Assembly: GCF_010550245.1 (NCBI RefSeq)
Contig: NZ_JAAGLU010000027.1
Location: 62,001 to 126,000, forward strand
Source: Streptomyces sp. SID12501
Lineage (GTDB): Bacteria > Actinomycetota > Actinomycetes > Streptomycetales > Streptomycetaceae
Direction: 5' to 3'
Length of the DNA: 64,000 nt
Shown: one piece after another, positions 26,289 to 34,810 of the stretch
Layout of the letters: every line of letters begins with the position of its first letter
How positions within the stretch are numbered: the stretch's first letter is position 1
Notes under the pieces: generated by a model
What the model saw: only the letters and a program-made list of their open reading frames with translations
What the model was told of the DNA's origin: nothing
Databases searched by the model: none
Program-made: the position numbers and the translations under genes

Positions 26289-28100
26289 ATGCGCCGAGGT
26301 GGCCGAGGCAGACGGGGGCCGGGAGCCCGAGGTCTCTGGGGACCGGGCGTCGTCCTCGCCCTGTGCGCGACGCTGACACCCCTGTCGTCCACGGCCCACG
26401 CCACCGAACCCCTCCCCCTCACCCAGTACTTCGACAACACCGCCGTCAGCGACGACGTCCTTCCCGGCGCCGCCGACTTCGACGGCTCGGGCGCCTCCGT
26501 GTCGGCCCAGGACCTGACGGCCGCCGGCTGGACCCGGGGCCGCGCCCTCACCGTCCAGGGCGCCCGGCTGACCTGGCCGTGCCGGGAACCGGGCCAACCG
26601 GACAACGTCCGCGCCGCCGGCCAGCCCGTGCGTGTCCGAGGAGAGGGGGACGCCCTCGCGTTCCTCGTCGCGGGCACCGGTGGCGCCGACGTGAGCGGCG
26701 AGGGCACCGTCTCGTACACGGACGGCACCCTGTCCTCGTACCGGCTGACCGCCCCCGACTGGCGCGGCGGCCCCCTCGGCTCCAAGACGGTCGCGCTGCC
26801 GCATGTGAACACGCCCACCGGCCAACTCGCCGAGAAGGCACGGCTGTACGTCGTCACGGTGCCGATCACGCGAGGGCGCCAGGTCGACTCCGTCCGGCTG
26901 CCGTACGCGGCCGACCTGCATGTGTTCGCCCTCTCGGTGCGGCCCGACACGGCCGGCTGGACGGGCAGTTGGGCGGCGCCGACCTCGACGTACGCGACCG
27001 TCGGCCCGTGGACCGACCGGACGCTGCGGCTGGTGGTGCACACGTCGGCCGGCGGGCCACGGGTACGGGTCCGCTTCGACAACACCTTCGCGTCGGCGCC
27101 GGTACGGATCGGCGGCGCGACGGTGGCCGTGCAGGCGTCGGGCGCCACCGCGAGCGATACGCCGGTGCCGCTGACGTTCCTGGGGGCGCGCGGGACCGAA
27201 CTCCCGGCCGGGGCACAGGCGTTCAGTGATCCGCTGGACTTCACGGTGCCCCCGGACGCCAGTCTGCTGGTGAGCTTCCATCTGCCGGGCACGGTGACGG
27301 CCGCGCCGCTGCACCGGCTCACGCAGCAGCGCTCGTACGTCAGCGAGCCGGGCGACCACACGGCGGACGGCTCCCCGACGCCGTACACCTCGACGCTGAC
27401 GACGTGGCCGCTGCTGACCGGCGTGGACGTCGGCGGCGGGCCCGGGTCGGTCGTGGTGCTCGGCGACTCGATCACCGACGGCGAGCGATCGACCCTGGAA
27501 GCGAACCGGCGCTGGCCCGATGTGCTCGCCGACCGGCTGCTGGCCCAGAGCACGGTCCCCCACTACGGCGTCCTCAACCAGGGCATCGCCGCGAACCGCG
27601 TCCTCACCGACCGCTACCCGGGCGACGGCCTCTCGACCGACTCGGGCGGGGTGAGCGCCCTGCACCGCGTGGACCGGGATGTCCTGGCCCAGACGTCGGC
27701 GCGTACGGCGATCGTCTTCCAGGGCGTGAACGACCTGCGGACGGGCGCGTCGGCCGACGATGTCATCGCCGGCCTGGAGCAGCTGGCGGACCGGGCGCGG
27801 GCGCGCGGGGTACGGGTGCTGGTCGCGACGATCGGGCCGTGCGCGGGTGAGGCGCGGTGCACTTCCGTGGTCGACGGGCAGCGGGTGGCCGTGAACACGT
27901 GGATCCGGGAGGAGGCCGCGTCGGGCTCTGATGCCGACTCCGGTTTCGAGGGGGTCGTCGACTTCGACGCGGCGCTGCGGGATCCGGCGCAGCCTGCGCG
28001 GTTGCTGCCCGCGTACGACAGTGGGGACCATCTGCATCCGGGCGACGCGGGGCTCGCTGCGCTGGCTGGGGCGGTGGAGTTGGGGGCGCTGGTTCCCTAG
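26289..28100 (+). CDS. secreted SGNH/GDSL-family hydrolase
   Basis: 603 residues. Signal peptide: Arg-rich n-region (MRRGGRGRRG) then VVLALCATLTPLSSTAHA. Residues ~35-370 form a beta-rich N-terminal domain. The SGNH esterase/lipase domain follows: GDSITDG (Ser394), the GVNDLR block (Asn) and DHLHPGD near residue 580 (Asp/His), i.e. all four SGNH blocks. Probably an extracellular esterase acting on acylated polysaccharide or lipid. Good ribosome binding site (GGAGGGACGGAC) before ATG 26289. The double twin-Arg-like n-region raises the possibility of Tat export. Confidence 0.9.
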   Translation: MRRGGRGRRGPGARGLWGPGVVLALCATLTPLSSTAHATEPLPLTQYFDNTAVSDDVLPGAADFDGSGASVSAQDLTAAGWTRGRALTVQGARLTWPCREPGQPDNVRAAGQPVRVRGEGDALAFLVAGTGGADVSGEGTVSYTDGTLSSYRLTAPDWRGGPLGSKTVALPHVNTPTGQLAEKARLYVVTVPITRGRQVDSVRLPYAADLHVFALSVRPDTAGWTGSWAAPTSTYATVGPWTDRTLRLVVHTSAGGPRVRVRFDNTFASAPVRIGGATVAVQASGATASDTPVPLTFLGARGTELPAGAQAFSDPLDFTVPPDASLLVSFHLPGTVTAAPLHRLTQQRSYVSEPGDHTADGSPTPYTSTLTTWPLLTGVDVGGGPGSVVVLGDSITDGERSTLEANRRWPDVLADRLLAQSTVPHYGVLNQGIAANRVLTDRYPGDGLSTDSGGVSALHRVDRDVLAQTSARTAIVFQGVNDLRTGASADDVIAGLEQLADRARARGVRVLVATIGPCAGEARCTSVVDGQRVAVNTWIREEAASGSDADSGFEGVVDFDAALRDPAQPARLLPAYDSGDHLHPGDAGLAALAGAVELGALVP

Positions 28101-28125
28101 GACACCGTGGGTCGGGTGGTCGTCC

Positions 28126-28209
28126 CTGGGGGCGCTGCCCCCAGACCCCCGTTCGCGCTGAACGCGCTCGTCCTCAATCGCCGGACGGGCCGGAGACGCA
28201 CGTCCGGCG
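28126..28209. terminator. double hairpin between SGNH hydrolase and xth (Streptomyces intergenic repeat)
   Basis: First hairpin: CTGGGGGC-GCT-GCCCCCAG (28126-28144), perfect 8-bp stem. Second: CGCCGGACG (28179-28187) pairing with CGTCCGGCG (28201-28209), perfect 9-bp stem. Wording between them (CTCGTCCTCAATCGCC) matches a well-known family of Streptomyces intergenic repeats. It separates two convergent genes and likely terminates both. Confidence 0.7.
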
Positions 28210-28280
28210 CTGAAAAGGTCCCCCAGGCCCAGGAGAGCAGGTCACCGCGCCTGAGACCAAACCCCCCGCGAACAGGTCCC

Positions 28281-29060
28281 CTACACCTCCAGGTCCACCA
28301 CCACGGGGGCGTGATCCGACGCTCCCTTGCCCTTCCGCTCGTCGCGGTCGACGTACGCGTCCTTCACCGCCTGGGCGAACGGCTCGTTGCCGTAGACCAG
28401 GTCGATGCGCATGCCCCGGTTCTTGGGGAAGCCGAGCTGGCGGTAGTCCCAGTACGTGTACGGGTGGTCGTACTTCAGGGGGCGGGGGACCACGTCCGTC
28501 AGGCCCGTCTCGCGGAGGGCGGCCAGGGCCGCGCGCTCGGCCGGCGTGATGTGGGTCAGGCCCTCGAAGGCGGCCAGGTCGTAGACGTCGTCGTCCGTCG
28601 GGGCCACGTTGTAGTCGCCCAGGACGGCGAACGGGCGGCTGCCTGCCGCGTCGGCCGCGACCGCTGCCTTCAGCGCCTCGAACCAGCCGAGCTTGTACGC
28701 GTAGTGGGGGTGGTCCACTTCGCGGCCGTTCGGTACGTACACCGACCAGACGCGGACCGGGCCGCAGGTCACGGAGACGGCCCTGGGCTCCTCGACGCCC
28801 TCGTAACCCGGGTCGCCGGGCAGGCCCCGCACCACGTCCTCCAGGCCCACTCTGGAGATCACCGCGACGCCGTTCCACCTGCCGGTCGCGTTGACCGCCA
28901 CCTCGTAGCCCAGCTCGCGCAGCTGGTCGGACGGGAACTGTTCGGCCGCGACCTTGGCCTCCTGGAGGCACAGCACATCCGTGCCGGTGCTCTCCAGCCA
29001 GGCCAGCAGCCTCGGCAGGCGGGCGGTGATCGAGTTCACGTTCCAGGTCGCGATACGCAT
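28281..29060 (-). CDS. xth: exodeoxyribonuclease III / AP endonuclease
   Basis: 259 residues, EEP superfamily. Typical start MRIATWNVNSITARLPRLLAWL, LCLQEAK (metal-binding Glu), VLGDYNVAPTDDDVYD (Asp-Asn pair) and the C-terminal GASDHAPVVVDL (Asp-His). ExoIII removes nucleotides at nicks and cleaves abasic sites in base-excision repair. Full-length, no oddity. ATG 29060 lies 37 bases downstream of the hydrolase gene at 29097, so the two may be cotranscribed. Confidence 0.95.
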   Translation of the reverse strand: MRIATWNVNSITARLPRLLAWLESTGTDVLCLQEAKVAAEQFPSDQLRELGYEVAVNATGRWNGVAVISRVGLEDVVRGLPGDPGYEGVEEPRAVSVTCGPVRVWSVYVPNGREVDHPHYAYKLGWFEALKAAVAADAAGSRPFAVLGDYNVAPTDDDVYDLAAFEGLTHITPAERAALAALRETGLTDVVPRPLKYDHPYTYWDYRQLGFPKNRGMRIDLVYGNEPFAQAVKDAYVDRDERKGKGASDHAPVVVDLEV

Positions 29061-29096
29061 GCCTCACAACCTACCCGCCGGGTCTGACAACGCGTC

Positions 29097-29729
29097 TCAG
29101 ACCTCAGCCGACGCCCCCGGCGTCAGCCGCGCGTGCTCGGCGCCGCCGAGGCCGCCGACCAGCCGGCCGTAGATCGGGAGGGCGAGGTCCGTGAGGAGGG
29201 CGTCGTGGATGTCGTACGCGCGCCGCGGCTTGACCTCGCGGACGTAGTCGACGACCTCGGAGAGCTTGCTCCACGGGGCCATGACCGGAAGCAGCAGCGT
29301 GTCGACCGGGTGGTCGGGGACGGTGAGGGCGTCGCCGGGGTGGAAGACGGCGCCGTCGACGAGGTAGCCGACGTTCGTGATGCGGGGGATGTCCGGGTGG
29401 ATCACGGCGTGCAGTTCGCCGTGGACCTGCACGTCGAAGCCCGCGGCGGTGAACGTGTCGCCGTGGCCGACGGTGTGGACGCGGCCCGGGAAGGCCGCGG
29501 AGAGCTGCTCCGCGACCGCGGCGAGGGTCCAGATCTCGGCGGCCGGATTGGCGTCCAGGGCGGCGCGCAGGTGTCCCTCGTCGAAGTGGTCCCCGTGCTC
29601 GTGCGTGACCAGGATCGCGTCGGCGCCGGCCGCGGCGTCCTGCTCGCTGAATCCCCCGGGGTCGAGGACGAGCGTCTGCCCGTTCTTCTCGAGGCGGACG
29701 CAGGCGTGCGACTTCTTCGTGAGTTTCAT
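29097..29729 (-). CDS. metallo-beta-lactamase-fold hydrolase (UlaG-like)
   Basis: 210 residues. Metal motif ILVTHEHGDHFDEGHLR (HxHxDH), then VHTVGHGD and GDALTVPDHPVDTLLLPVMAPWSKL, matching the small L-ascorbate-6-phosphate lactonase (UlaG)-like/YtkL group of MBL-fold proteins common in actinobacteria. Cytosolic. Starts with MKLTKKSHACVRLE. Substrate unknown. Located between pcaL and xth on the same strand. Confidence 0.9.
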   Translation of the reverse strand: MKLTKKSHACVRLEKNGQTLVLDPGGFSEQDAAAGADAILVTHEHGDHFDEGHLRAALDANPAAEIWTLAAVAEQLSAAFPGRVHTVGHGDTFTAAGFDVQVHGELHAVIHPDIPRITNVGYLVDGAVFHPGDALTVPDHPVDTLLLPVMAPWSKLSEVVDYVREVKPRRAYDIHDALLTDLALPIYGRLVGGLGGAEHARLTPGASAEV

Positions 29730-29814
29730 GGGTCCATCCTGCCGCTCGGGCCCGGGCTGTGAACGGCTGGGGCTGGTGCTTTCACCACCCGCATCGAGGG
29801 TCGCCCCTCAAGCG

Positions 29815-31113
29815 TCATTCCTCGTCGGGCGTCGTCTCCTCGCGGATGACCTGCTGGGCCACCTTGAACGCGCTGTTCGCGGCCGGCACCCCGCAGTAGA
29901 CGGCGGCCTGGAGCAGCACTTCCTTGATCTCGACCGGGGTGAGGCCGTTGCGGAGGGCGGCGCGGGTGTGGAAGGCGAGTTCGTCGAGGTGGCCGCCCGC
30001 GACGAGGGCGGTGAGGGTGACACAGCTGCGGGAGCGCCGGTCGAGGCCGGGCCGGTTCCAGATCTCGCCCCACGCGTATCGGGTGACGAAGTCCTGGAAG
30101 TCCCCGGAGAACTCGTCCGCCTGCGCCAGCGCCCGGTCGACATGCGCGTCGCCGAGCACCTCACGCCGGACCTTGATCCCGGCGTCGTACTGGTCCGGGC
30201 GGCCCTGCGCCTCGGGCTGCGGGGCGGGCGGCGCGATCTCCGCGATGGGGGTGGCCGGCCGGGGTGCGGCCAGAACCGGCTTGACCGGATCCGCCGAGAT
30301 GGCCGTCCGGCCGGTTGTGGTGTCGTACGCGGGCTGCCACGCCGTCGAGAAGTGGCGTACGAGGAGGTCGGTGACGGCTGCGGGCTGCTCGACCGGGACC
30401 AGGTGGGAGGCACCGGGCACCACGGCGAGGCGGGCGTCCGGGATACCCGCGACCAGGGTGCGGGCCTCGGCGGGGCCGGTGACCTGGTCGTCGGAGCCGA
30501 CGAGGACGAGGGTCGGCACACCGACACGGGCCAGTTCATCCCGTACGTCGAAGGAGGCGAGCGATTCGCAGGCCGCGATGTAGCAGCCGGGGTCGGTGGT
30601 GCGGACCATCTGTACGGCCCACTCGGTGATCGCCGGCTGTGCGGCGGCGAAGCCGCTGGTGAACCAGCGCTCGGGTGAGGTACGGGCGATGGGGCCGAGC
30701 CCGTTCGTCCGGACGATCACCCCGCGCTGGCGGAACTCGTCGGCCGTTCCGAAGCGCGGCGAGGCGGCGATCAGCGCGAGCGAGGCCAGCCTCTCCGGGT
30801 GGCGCAGCGCCAGTTCGGCGCCGATCGCACCGCCGAGCGCGCATCCCGCGTAGCCGAAGCGCTGCACGCCGACCGTGTCGAGCGTGGCGAGCAGACGGGT
30901 GGCCAGGCCGGCGACCGACCCGGCGGGATGCGCGGGGGCACCGCCGTGCCCGGGCAGATCGAACCGGAAGACCCGCCACTGCTTCACCAGCTCCGGCACC
31001 TGCCGGTCCCACATGTGCCATGTAGTACCCAGGGAGGGACCCAAGATCAGGACCGGAGCCTCTTCTGGCCCGTCAAAGCGGTATTGCAGGGTGTTCGGTG
31101 GTGTCTCGCTCAC
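29815..31113 (-). CDS. pcaL: fused 3-oxoadipate enol-lactonase / 4-carboxymuconolactone decarboxylase, isolated
   Basis: 432 residues: alpha/beta hydrolase part (~1-265) and carboxymuconolactone decarboxylase part (~310-430), the PcaD-PcaC fusion of the protocatechuate branch of the beta-ketoadipate pathway. Oddity: at the nucleophile elbow (GxSxG) the sequence is GCALGG, i.e. Ala92 (codon GCG at 30838-30840) where the catalytic Ser is expected; TCG to GCG is one base. In Streptomyces pcaL is normally the last gene of pcaIJFHGBL, but an IS110 copy begins 26 bases upstream and no other pca gene follows. GTG start at 31113. Probably no longer functional as lactonase (inference). Confidence 0.88.
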   Translation of the reverse strand: MSETPPNTLQYRFDGPEEAPVLILGPSLGTTWHMWDRQVPELVKQWRVFRFDLPGHGGAPAHPAGSVAGLATRLLATLDTVGVQRFGYAGCALGGAIGAELALRHPERLASLALIAASPRFGTADEFRQRGVIVRTNGLGPIARTSPERWFTSGFAAAQPAITEWAVQMVRTTDPGCYIAACESLASFDVRDELARVGVPTLVLVGSDDQVTGPAEARTLVAGIPDARLAVVPGASHLVPVEQPAAVTDLLVRHFSTAWQPAYDTTTGRTAISADPVKPVLAAPRPATPIAEIAPPAPQPEAQGRPDQYDAGIKVRREVLGDAHVDRALAQADEFSGDFQDFVTRYAWGEIWNRPGLDRRSRSCVTLTALVAGGHLDELAFHTRAALRNGLTPVEIKEVLLQAAVYCGVPAANSAFKVAQQVIREETTPDEE

Positions 31114-31145
31114 CCGTCAAACCCTCTCATCTCTCACGGACGCCC

Positions 31146-32243
31146 CTATAACGCGGGGGTGCGGGAAACCGGTCTGACCAGGTTGAAGACCTCTCGGGCG
31201 GCATACCGCTTGAGGCATCGGATGATCTCACGTCGGGTCTTGCCCTCCTGCGTGCGGCGTTCGTAGTACGCCTGGGTGCGCGGGTCGTGACGCAGCCGAG
31301 TGAACACGATGCGATGCAGGGCCGCGTTGGCTTGCCGGTCGCCGCCGTGGTTGAGCCGACGCGTGCTCCGCCGGCCCGAGGAGTACTCGACGGGGCTGAC
31401 CCCGCAAAGGGCAGCAAAGGATGCCTCGGTGTTCAGCCGCTCGGGGTTGTCTCCCATGGTGATCAGGAGCGTGACGGCACTGTCCGGGCCTATGCCCACC
31501 GGTACGAGCAGCTGCGGGGCGTGGCGTTCGACGAGCAGGGTCAGGCGCCGGTTCAGCTCATCGATCTGCCCGGTGAGCTGCTCGATGCGCTCCGCGAGCA
31601 TTCTCAGGGTCATATGGGTGGCCTGGGCCACCGCGTCCTCGTCGCCCCCGCCGTCGCGCAGGCCGAGGCGCGCGCAGGTGCGGAACAGCTCGGCATTGCC
31701 CAGGCTCGACAACCGCTCCCGCAAGGCGGGGTCAGCTATGACCAGGACGGCCTTGAGCTGGTTGATCGCCTGGGTGCGGGCCTTGACCGCGGAGACCTTG
31801 GCGAGTTTGAACATCCGGGCGCTGTGCACCGGACCGTCGCCGGTTTTGGCCCGGGCCTGGGCGCGACCGCTGAGCACAGCCCGCGCAGCAGCCTGCGCAT
31901 CGAGCGGGTCCGACTTCCCGAGCTGACGGCGGGCCGAGCGGTCGGGCCGGTTCACTTCGAACACCTCGACACGCTGAGCCAGCAGGTAGCGGGACAGGCC
32001 CGCGCCGAAGGTGCCGGTGCCCTCCACGCCGGCCCGGCGCACCGTCCCCCGCTTGCGGGCCCAGACGAGCAGCTGTCGGTAGCCAGCCGCCGTGGCCGGA
32101 AAGGACTCGGTGCCCAAGATTTGCCCGAGCGGGGAGATCACGGCGGCGACATGAACCTCGCCGTGCGTGTCTACGCCCAGGACGACCTCGCGCCGAACGG
32201 GAGGATCTGTGCTGGAGGAGGTGCTGCTCTGTCGGGTCGTCAT
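31146..32243 (-). CDS. IS110-family transposase (DEDD recombinase)
   Basis: 365 residues. N-terminal RuvC-like DEDD domain: VLGVDTHGEVHVAAV (first Asp), VEGTGTFGAGLSRYL (Glu), and DRSARRQLGKSDPLDA (Asp pair). The C-terminal Tnp_20 domain includes SFAALCGVSPVEYSSGRRS, holding the catalytic Ser of IS110 enzymes, and RLNHGGDRQANAAL. ATG at 32243; upstream codons to 32402 are open but noncoding in style. It appears intact. Compared with copy 3 it has four extra residues (AAAR region after SDPLDAQ). Confidence 0.92.
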   Translation of the reverse strand: MTTRQSSTSSSTDPPVRREVVLGVDTHGEVHVAAVISPLGQILGTESFPATAAGYRQLLVWARKRGTVRRAGVEGTGTFGAGLSRYLLAQRVEVFEVNRPDRSARRQLGKSDPLDAQAAARAVLSGRAQARAKTGDGPVHSARMFKLAKVSAVKARTQAINQLKAVLVIADPALRERLSSLGNAELFRTCARLGLRDGGGDEDAVAQATHMTLRMLAERIEQLTGQIDELNRRLTLLVERHAPQLLVPVGIGPDSAVTLLITMGDNPERLNTEASFAALCGVSPVEYSSGRRSTRRLNHGGDRQANAALHRIVFTRLRHDPRTQAYYERRTQEGKTRREIIRCLKRYAAREVFNLVRPVSRTPAL

Positions 32244-32650
32244 GATTGGTTCGCCTCCCGCGTGGTGACGTACTGGGTGGCTGGCACCGGCCTGGACGGG
32301 CGGTCTGAACCGTGATGGCGCCTGAACTTCGGCAAGGCCCCTATTGGGACACGCCCTGTGGCTCGGTGACAGCAGACACCATCCCGCAACGACAGTCGAC
32401 AAGCCCGTGACTGGACACTTCGGTCAAAGATCTCAAGAGTCAGACCCCGCCCGGGACAGCACCACGCAACAGTCCCACCAGGACCGGCACAGGGGCAGCG
32501 TCCGATCACTCTCGGAAGACTTCGTCCGGACCGGAGACCAACTACTGCCGCCAGACGAGAGAATGGCCTCACCCTTCGTCTGCTCGTGACCGGCATTGAC
32601 GGACACCCAAGTCACCCGCCGCACCAGCCGGATACGACCGGCACGCGCCC
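32244..32650 (-). ncRNA. noncoding end of IS110 element, candidate bridge RNA
   Basis: The 407 bases upstream of the transposase differ at only about a dozen positions from the same part of copy 3, a stronger conservation than is needed for a promoter. IS110 elements of the IS621 type encode a structured bridge RNA in this position, with loops that pair to target and donor. An 8-base match to the opposite terminus (GCCCCTAT) occurs at 32337-32344, a possible donor-binding guide. RNA status is inferred, not shown. Confidence 0.45.
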
Positions 32651-32762
32651 ATGGTCCGGCACGCCTCCCTGACCGTCGCGCCCGGCGAAGCGGTCGGTCT
32701 GCTCGGCCCCAGCGGCTGCGGGCAATTCGCCCCTGGCCCGCGCCGCTGCCCTCCTCCCGCCT
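32651..32762 (+). pseudogene. remnant of an ABC transporter ATPase (peptide/nickel type)
   Basis: Directly beside the IS: MVRHASLTVAPGEAVGLLGPSGCG ends in a Walker A motif (GPSGCG), then a one-base frameshift gives NSPLARAAALL in place of KSTLARAAALL. The rest of the gene is missing. It is a 5' fragment of an ATPase whose end was lost at or near this IS insertion. Confidence 0.65.
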
Positions 32763-33127
32763 GGGGTGGACCCCGTTGAAGGGCACGTACATGAAGGCCC
32801 ACCTGTGAGTCGGCGACAGCAACACCAGCATGTCGGCAGACGACTTTCCTTCCGGCTGGATATCACCTGCCCGCGCCGACACCGCCTCAACACCGACGAC
32901 TCGGAGATGCCCAAAAATCCGCCGGTACGACCTCGCGTGCCGGGTCCGGAGTCCGCCTCAAACCCCATCGGCCCGAGGGTGAATATGGCAGAAAACGCTT
33001 GCTCGTGAAGCGTGGGAGAACCGGCACCTAACGGACAGAGGGATCGAAAAATATCGATCGTTTGTACGTTTACTGCGATACGTTACGTGCGCTCCAGGCA
33101 TCTGCCTGTCACTACAAGGGGGAGAAA
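32763..33127. other. region without recognisable gene; promoter of the SapA-like gene
   Basis: Contains a short minus-strand open stretch (about 32880-32770: DMLVLLSPTHRWAFMYVPF) of unknown meaning, and an AT-richer segment at 33040-33120 just before the gene at 33128, with ATCGAAAAATATCGAT-like symmetry at about 33041-33059. Likely carries the promoter for that gene. Confidence 0.4.
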
Positions 33128-33682
33128 ATGAAGTTAGCAACACGTATGGGTGGGGCCTTAGTAGCTCTGCTGGCTGTCATCGTGATCGCGCCCGCCGCGT
33201 CGGCGGCCGACCACCCCGGCCTGGAGGTCAACACGCCGGTCGAGGTCATGGACGTCAACGGCATCAAGGTCGACACAGAGGCATCTGCCGAGACCAAGCA
33301 GATCATCCAGGCCGACACGGTCGTTGCCGCCGCCGCCGCTAGTGTGTGCGGATCCGGCTACACCATATCCACCGGCGCTGCCCGCTACAGCACCTACGGG
33401 ACCGCCTACACCTGGACCAACGGCACCACGTCAGGCAGCAGTTACTACGACAGGCCGATCTGCGCCGTGTTCTTCAATGACACGGGCACCGCCTACTCCA
33501 TGGGTGTCCGCCTGAAGGACAACTACACCGCCACCCCTGACGACCAGGACTTCGGGACGTACAGCACCTACGCCGGGCCCGTCTACCAGAACAAGGGCTA
33601 CTGCGGCCAAGCGTACTCCTACATGAAGGTCGGAAGCAAAGTGGTCGTCGACAACTATCTCAAGGTGGGGGCTTGCGACTGA
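33128..33682 (+). CDS. secreted protein, spore-associated protein A-like
   Basis: 184 residues. Sec signal MKLATRMGGALVALLAVIVIAPAASA, then a propeptide-like stretch (ADHPGLEVNTPVEVMDVNG). The mature domain has cysteines in SVCGSGYT, DRPICAVF, GYCGQA and VGACD (probably two disulfides), and the core YSTYAGPVY resembles SapA-family proteins of Streptomyces. Strong ribosome binding site (AAGGGGGAGAAA) before ATG 33128. The stop codon overlaps the next start (TGATG), so it is coupled to the lipoprotein. Function in the wider family is unclear; extracellular. Confidence 0.78.
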   Translation: MKLATRMGGALVALLAVIVIAPAASAADHPGLEVNTPVEVMDVNGIKVDTEASAETKQIIQADTVVAAAAASVCGSGYTISTGAARYSTYGTAYTWTNGTTSGSSYYDRPICAVFFNDTGTAYSMGVRLKDNYTATPDDQDFGTYSTYAGPVYQNKGYCGQAYSYMKVGSKVVVDNYLKVGACD

Positions 33683-34206
33683 TGCCACCGACACATGGGC
33701 TGCGCCCCGCGACATGGGGCGCAGCGCTGCTGGTCACCGTACTGGTCACCGGGTGTTCGAGCAGCAAGGACTCCGTTCGTGATTCCTCGCCCGATCCTGT
33801 GGCCGGGAAGAGCAGCACACCAAGCACATCGAGCACGCCGACATCACCCGAAGTCGACCCGGAACCGTCCCGCCGTCCGACGGCAACGGACGGTGAGACC
33901 CCGGTCATCAGTCATCAGGGAAAGACGAAAGTCGTCACGCTCGGTGATACGGAGATCCGAGCCACGCGTAATGAGATCGGCATCAATATCGCCTGCAACT
34001 CCACCAACTCCACCGACAGGGCTCACAACATAAGGGTCACTGTCAGTGTGGGCGACGGAAAGGACTGGGTGACGACCAACACGTTCGACTTCCGGCAGGT
34101 CGCCGCCGGCCAGACGGCCTCAGAAAGCGCTGTCATGGGTGCGTCCTTCCAAGGGGAGCTACCGGACGACCCGAAAATCTACATCGACTCCGTCATCTAT
34201 TACTGA
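33682..34206 (+). CDS. lipoprotein of unknown function
   Basis: 174 residues from ATG 33682 (TGATG overlap with the upstream stop). The N-terminus has a lipobox LVTGC (WGAALLVTVLVTGC), then a long Ser/Thr/Pro/Asp linker (~70 residues) typical of cell-wall spanning lipoproteins. The globular part starts around VVTLGDTEIRATRNEIGINIAC with two further motifs (DGKDWVTTNTFDFRQV, KIYIDSVIYY). Unknown family. Cotranscription with the SapA-like gene suggests they work together at the surface. Confidence 0.8.
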   Translation: MPPTHGLRPATWGAALLVTVLVTGCSSSKDSVRDSSPDPVAGKSSTPSTSSTPTSPEVDPEPSRRPTATDGETPVISHQGKTKVVTLGDTEIRATRNEIGINIACNSTNSTDRAHNIRVTVSVGDGKDWVTTNTFDFRQVAAGQTASESAVMGASFQGELPDDPKIYIDSVIYY

Positions 34207-34251
34207 CCTACCGCTTGTACCCACGCGGAAGTGCGGCAGCGTTGCATCGCA

Positions 34252-34272
34252 TCGGTCTTCGGTCTTCGGTCT
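34252..34272. repeat. TCGGTCT x3 tandem repeat
   Basis: Three exact 7-base copies in the intergenic region after the lipoprotein gene. Length makes it a slippage-prone microsatellite; no function is evident. Confidence 0.6.
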
Positions 34273-34476
34273 GCTCACGGCAACCCTCGGTGAAGCTGGC
34301 CTGCACGTCCCGCACCTTCGCTCTGCGCGCCAACCGTTACTTCGAACGCCTGAGGTTCTGCCAGGCACGACATCTCTGCCCGCACAGAGGTGCCACTTCC
34401 TTTGCCCGCGGTTCGATCCGCTGGATGAGTTCACTCCCATCGTTGACCGAAAACAGAAGAGGGAGCGCCTTTTACT

Positions 34477-34810
34477 GTGCGCATAAGACAGAGGCAACGC
34501 GCGGTGGTGATAGCGGCGGCGACTGCGCTTCTCGCCTCGTCACTGCCCATCTCCGCGCAGGCTCAGGGACCCCGCGGTCCCCGACAACGCCGTTCAGGGC
34601 GGTAAGAGTCTGCCGAAAGCTGCGAGCAAGCCCCGTGAGGTCAGCAAGAAGGACCGTGCCGGCACCGGCTTTCATGTCCTGACCGGCAAGGAGAAGGACG
34701 GCTACAAGTTCACTACCGTAGCCACCCTGCGCGAAGAGGAATTCGATGCGGACTCCTGGATCGGCAACGCGTGCGTGACCGGGTCCGGGAAGTACGCGGA
34801 TATCGCCTAA
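34477..34810 (+). pseudogene. N-terminal fragment of a paralogue of the large secreted protein at 35183
   Basis: GTG 34477 begins a signal peptide (ALLASSLPISAQAQ); the frame stops early (TAA after PRQRRSGR), while the next frame continues with GFHVLTGKEKDGYKFTTVATL and WIGNACVTGSGKYADIA. These match the protein at 35183 (GFHLLVADENDGYAWKTAATL, WIGNACLTASGKRAAVAY). It is a frameshifted, truncated copy of that protein's first ~110 residues, ending at TAA 34808-34810. It shows that this locus carried at least two members. Confidence 0.72.

Larger units (their letters stand above)
31139..32650 (-). mobile_element. IS110-family insertion element, complete copy 1
   Basis: About 1.51 kb, bounded by comparison with copy 3 (59151-60651): shared sequence starts at GACGCCCCTAT (31139) and ends at CACGCGCCC (32650). 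One transposase gene (31146-32243) lies at one end; the other 407 bases are noncoding and nearly identical between copies. No terminal inverted repeats, as expected for IS110. Same orientation as copy 3. The exact right boundary is inferred from where the two copies stop matching. Confidence 0.8.

Noticed and set aside
26289..28100. SGNH hydrolase as part of a biosynthetic gene cluster
   Set aside because: No neighbouring synthase, carrier or tailoring genes; neighbours are housekeeping.
32433..32882. Minus-strand open frame across the IS end and the ABC remnant
   Set aside because: It spans the IS boundary and gives no recognisable protein; only a short stretch outside the IS looks coding-like.
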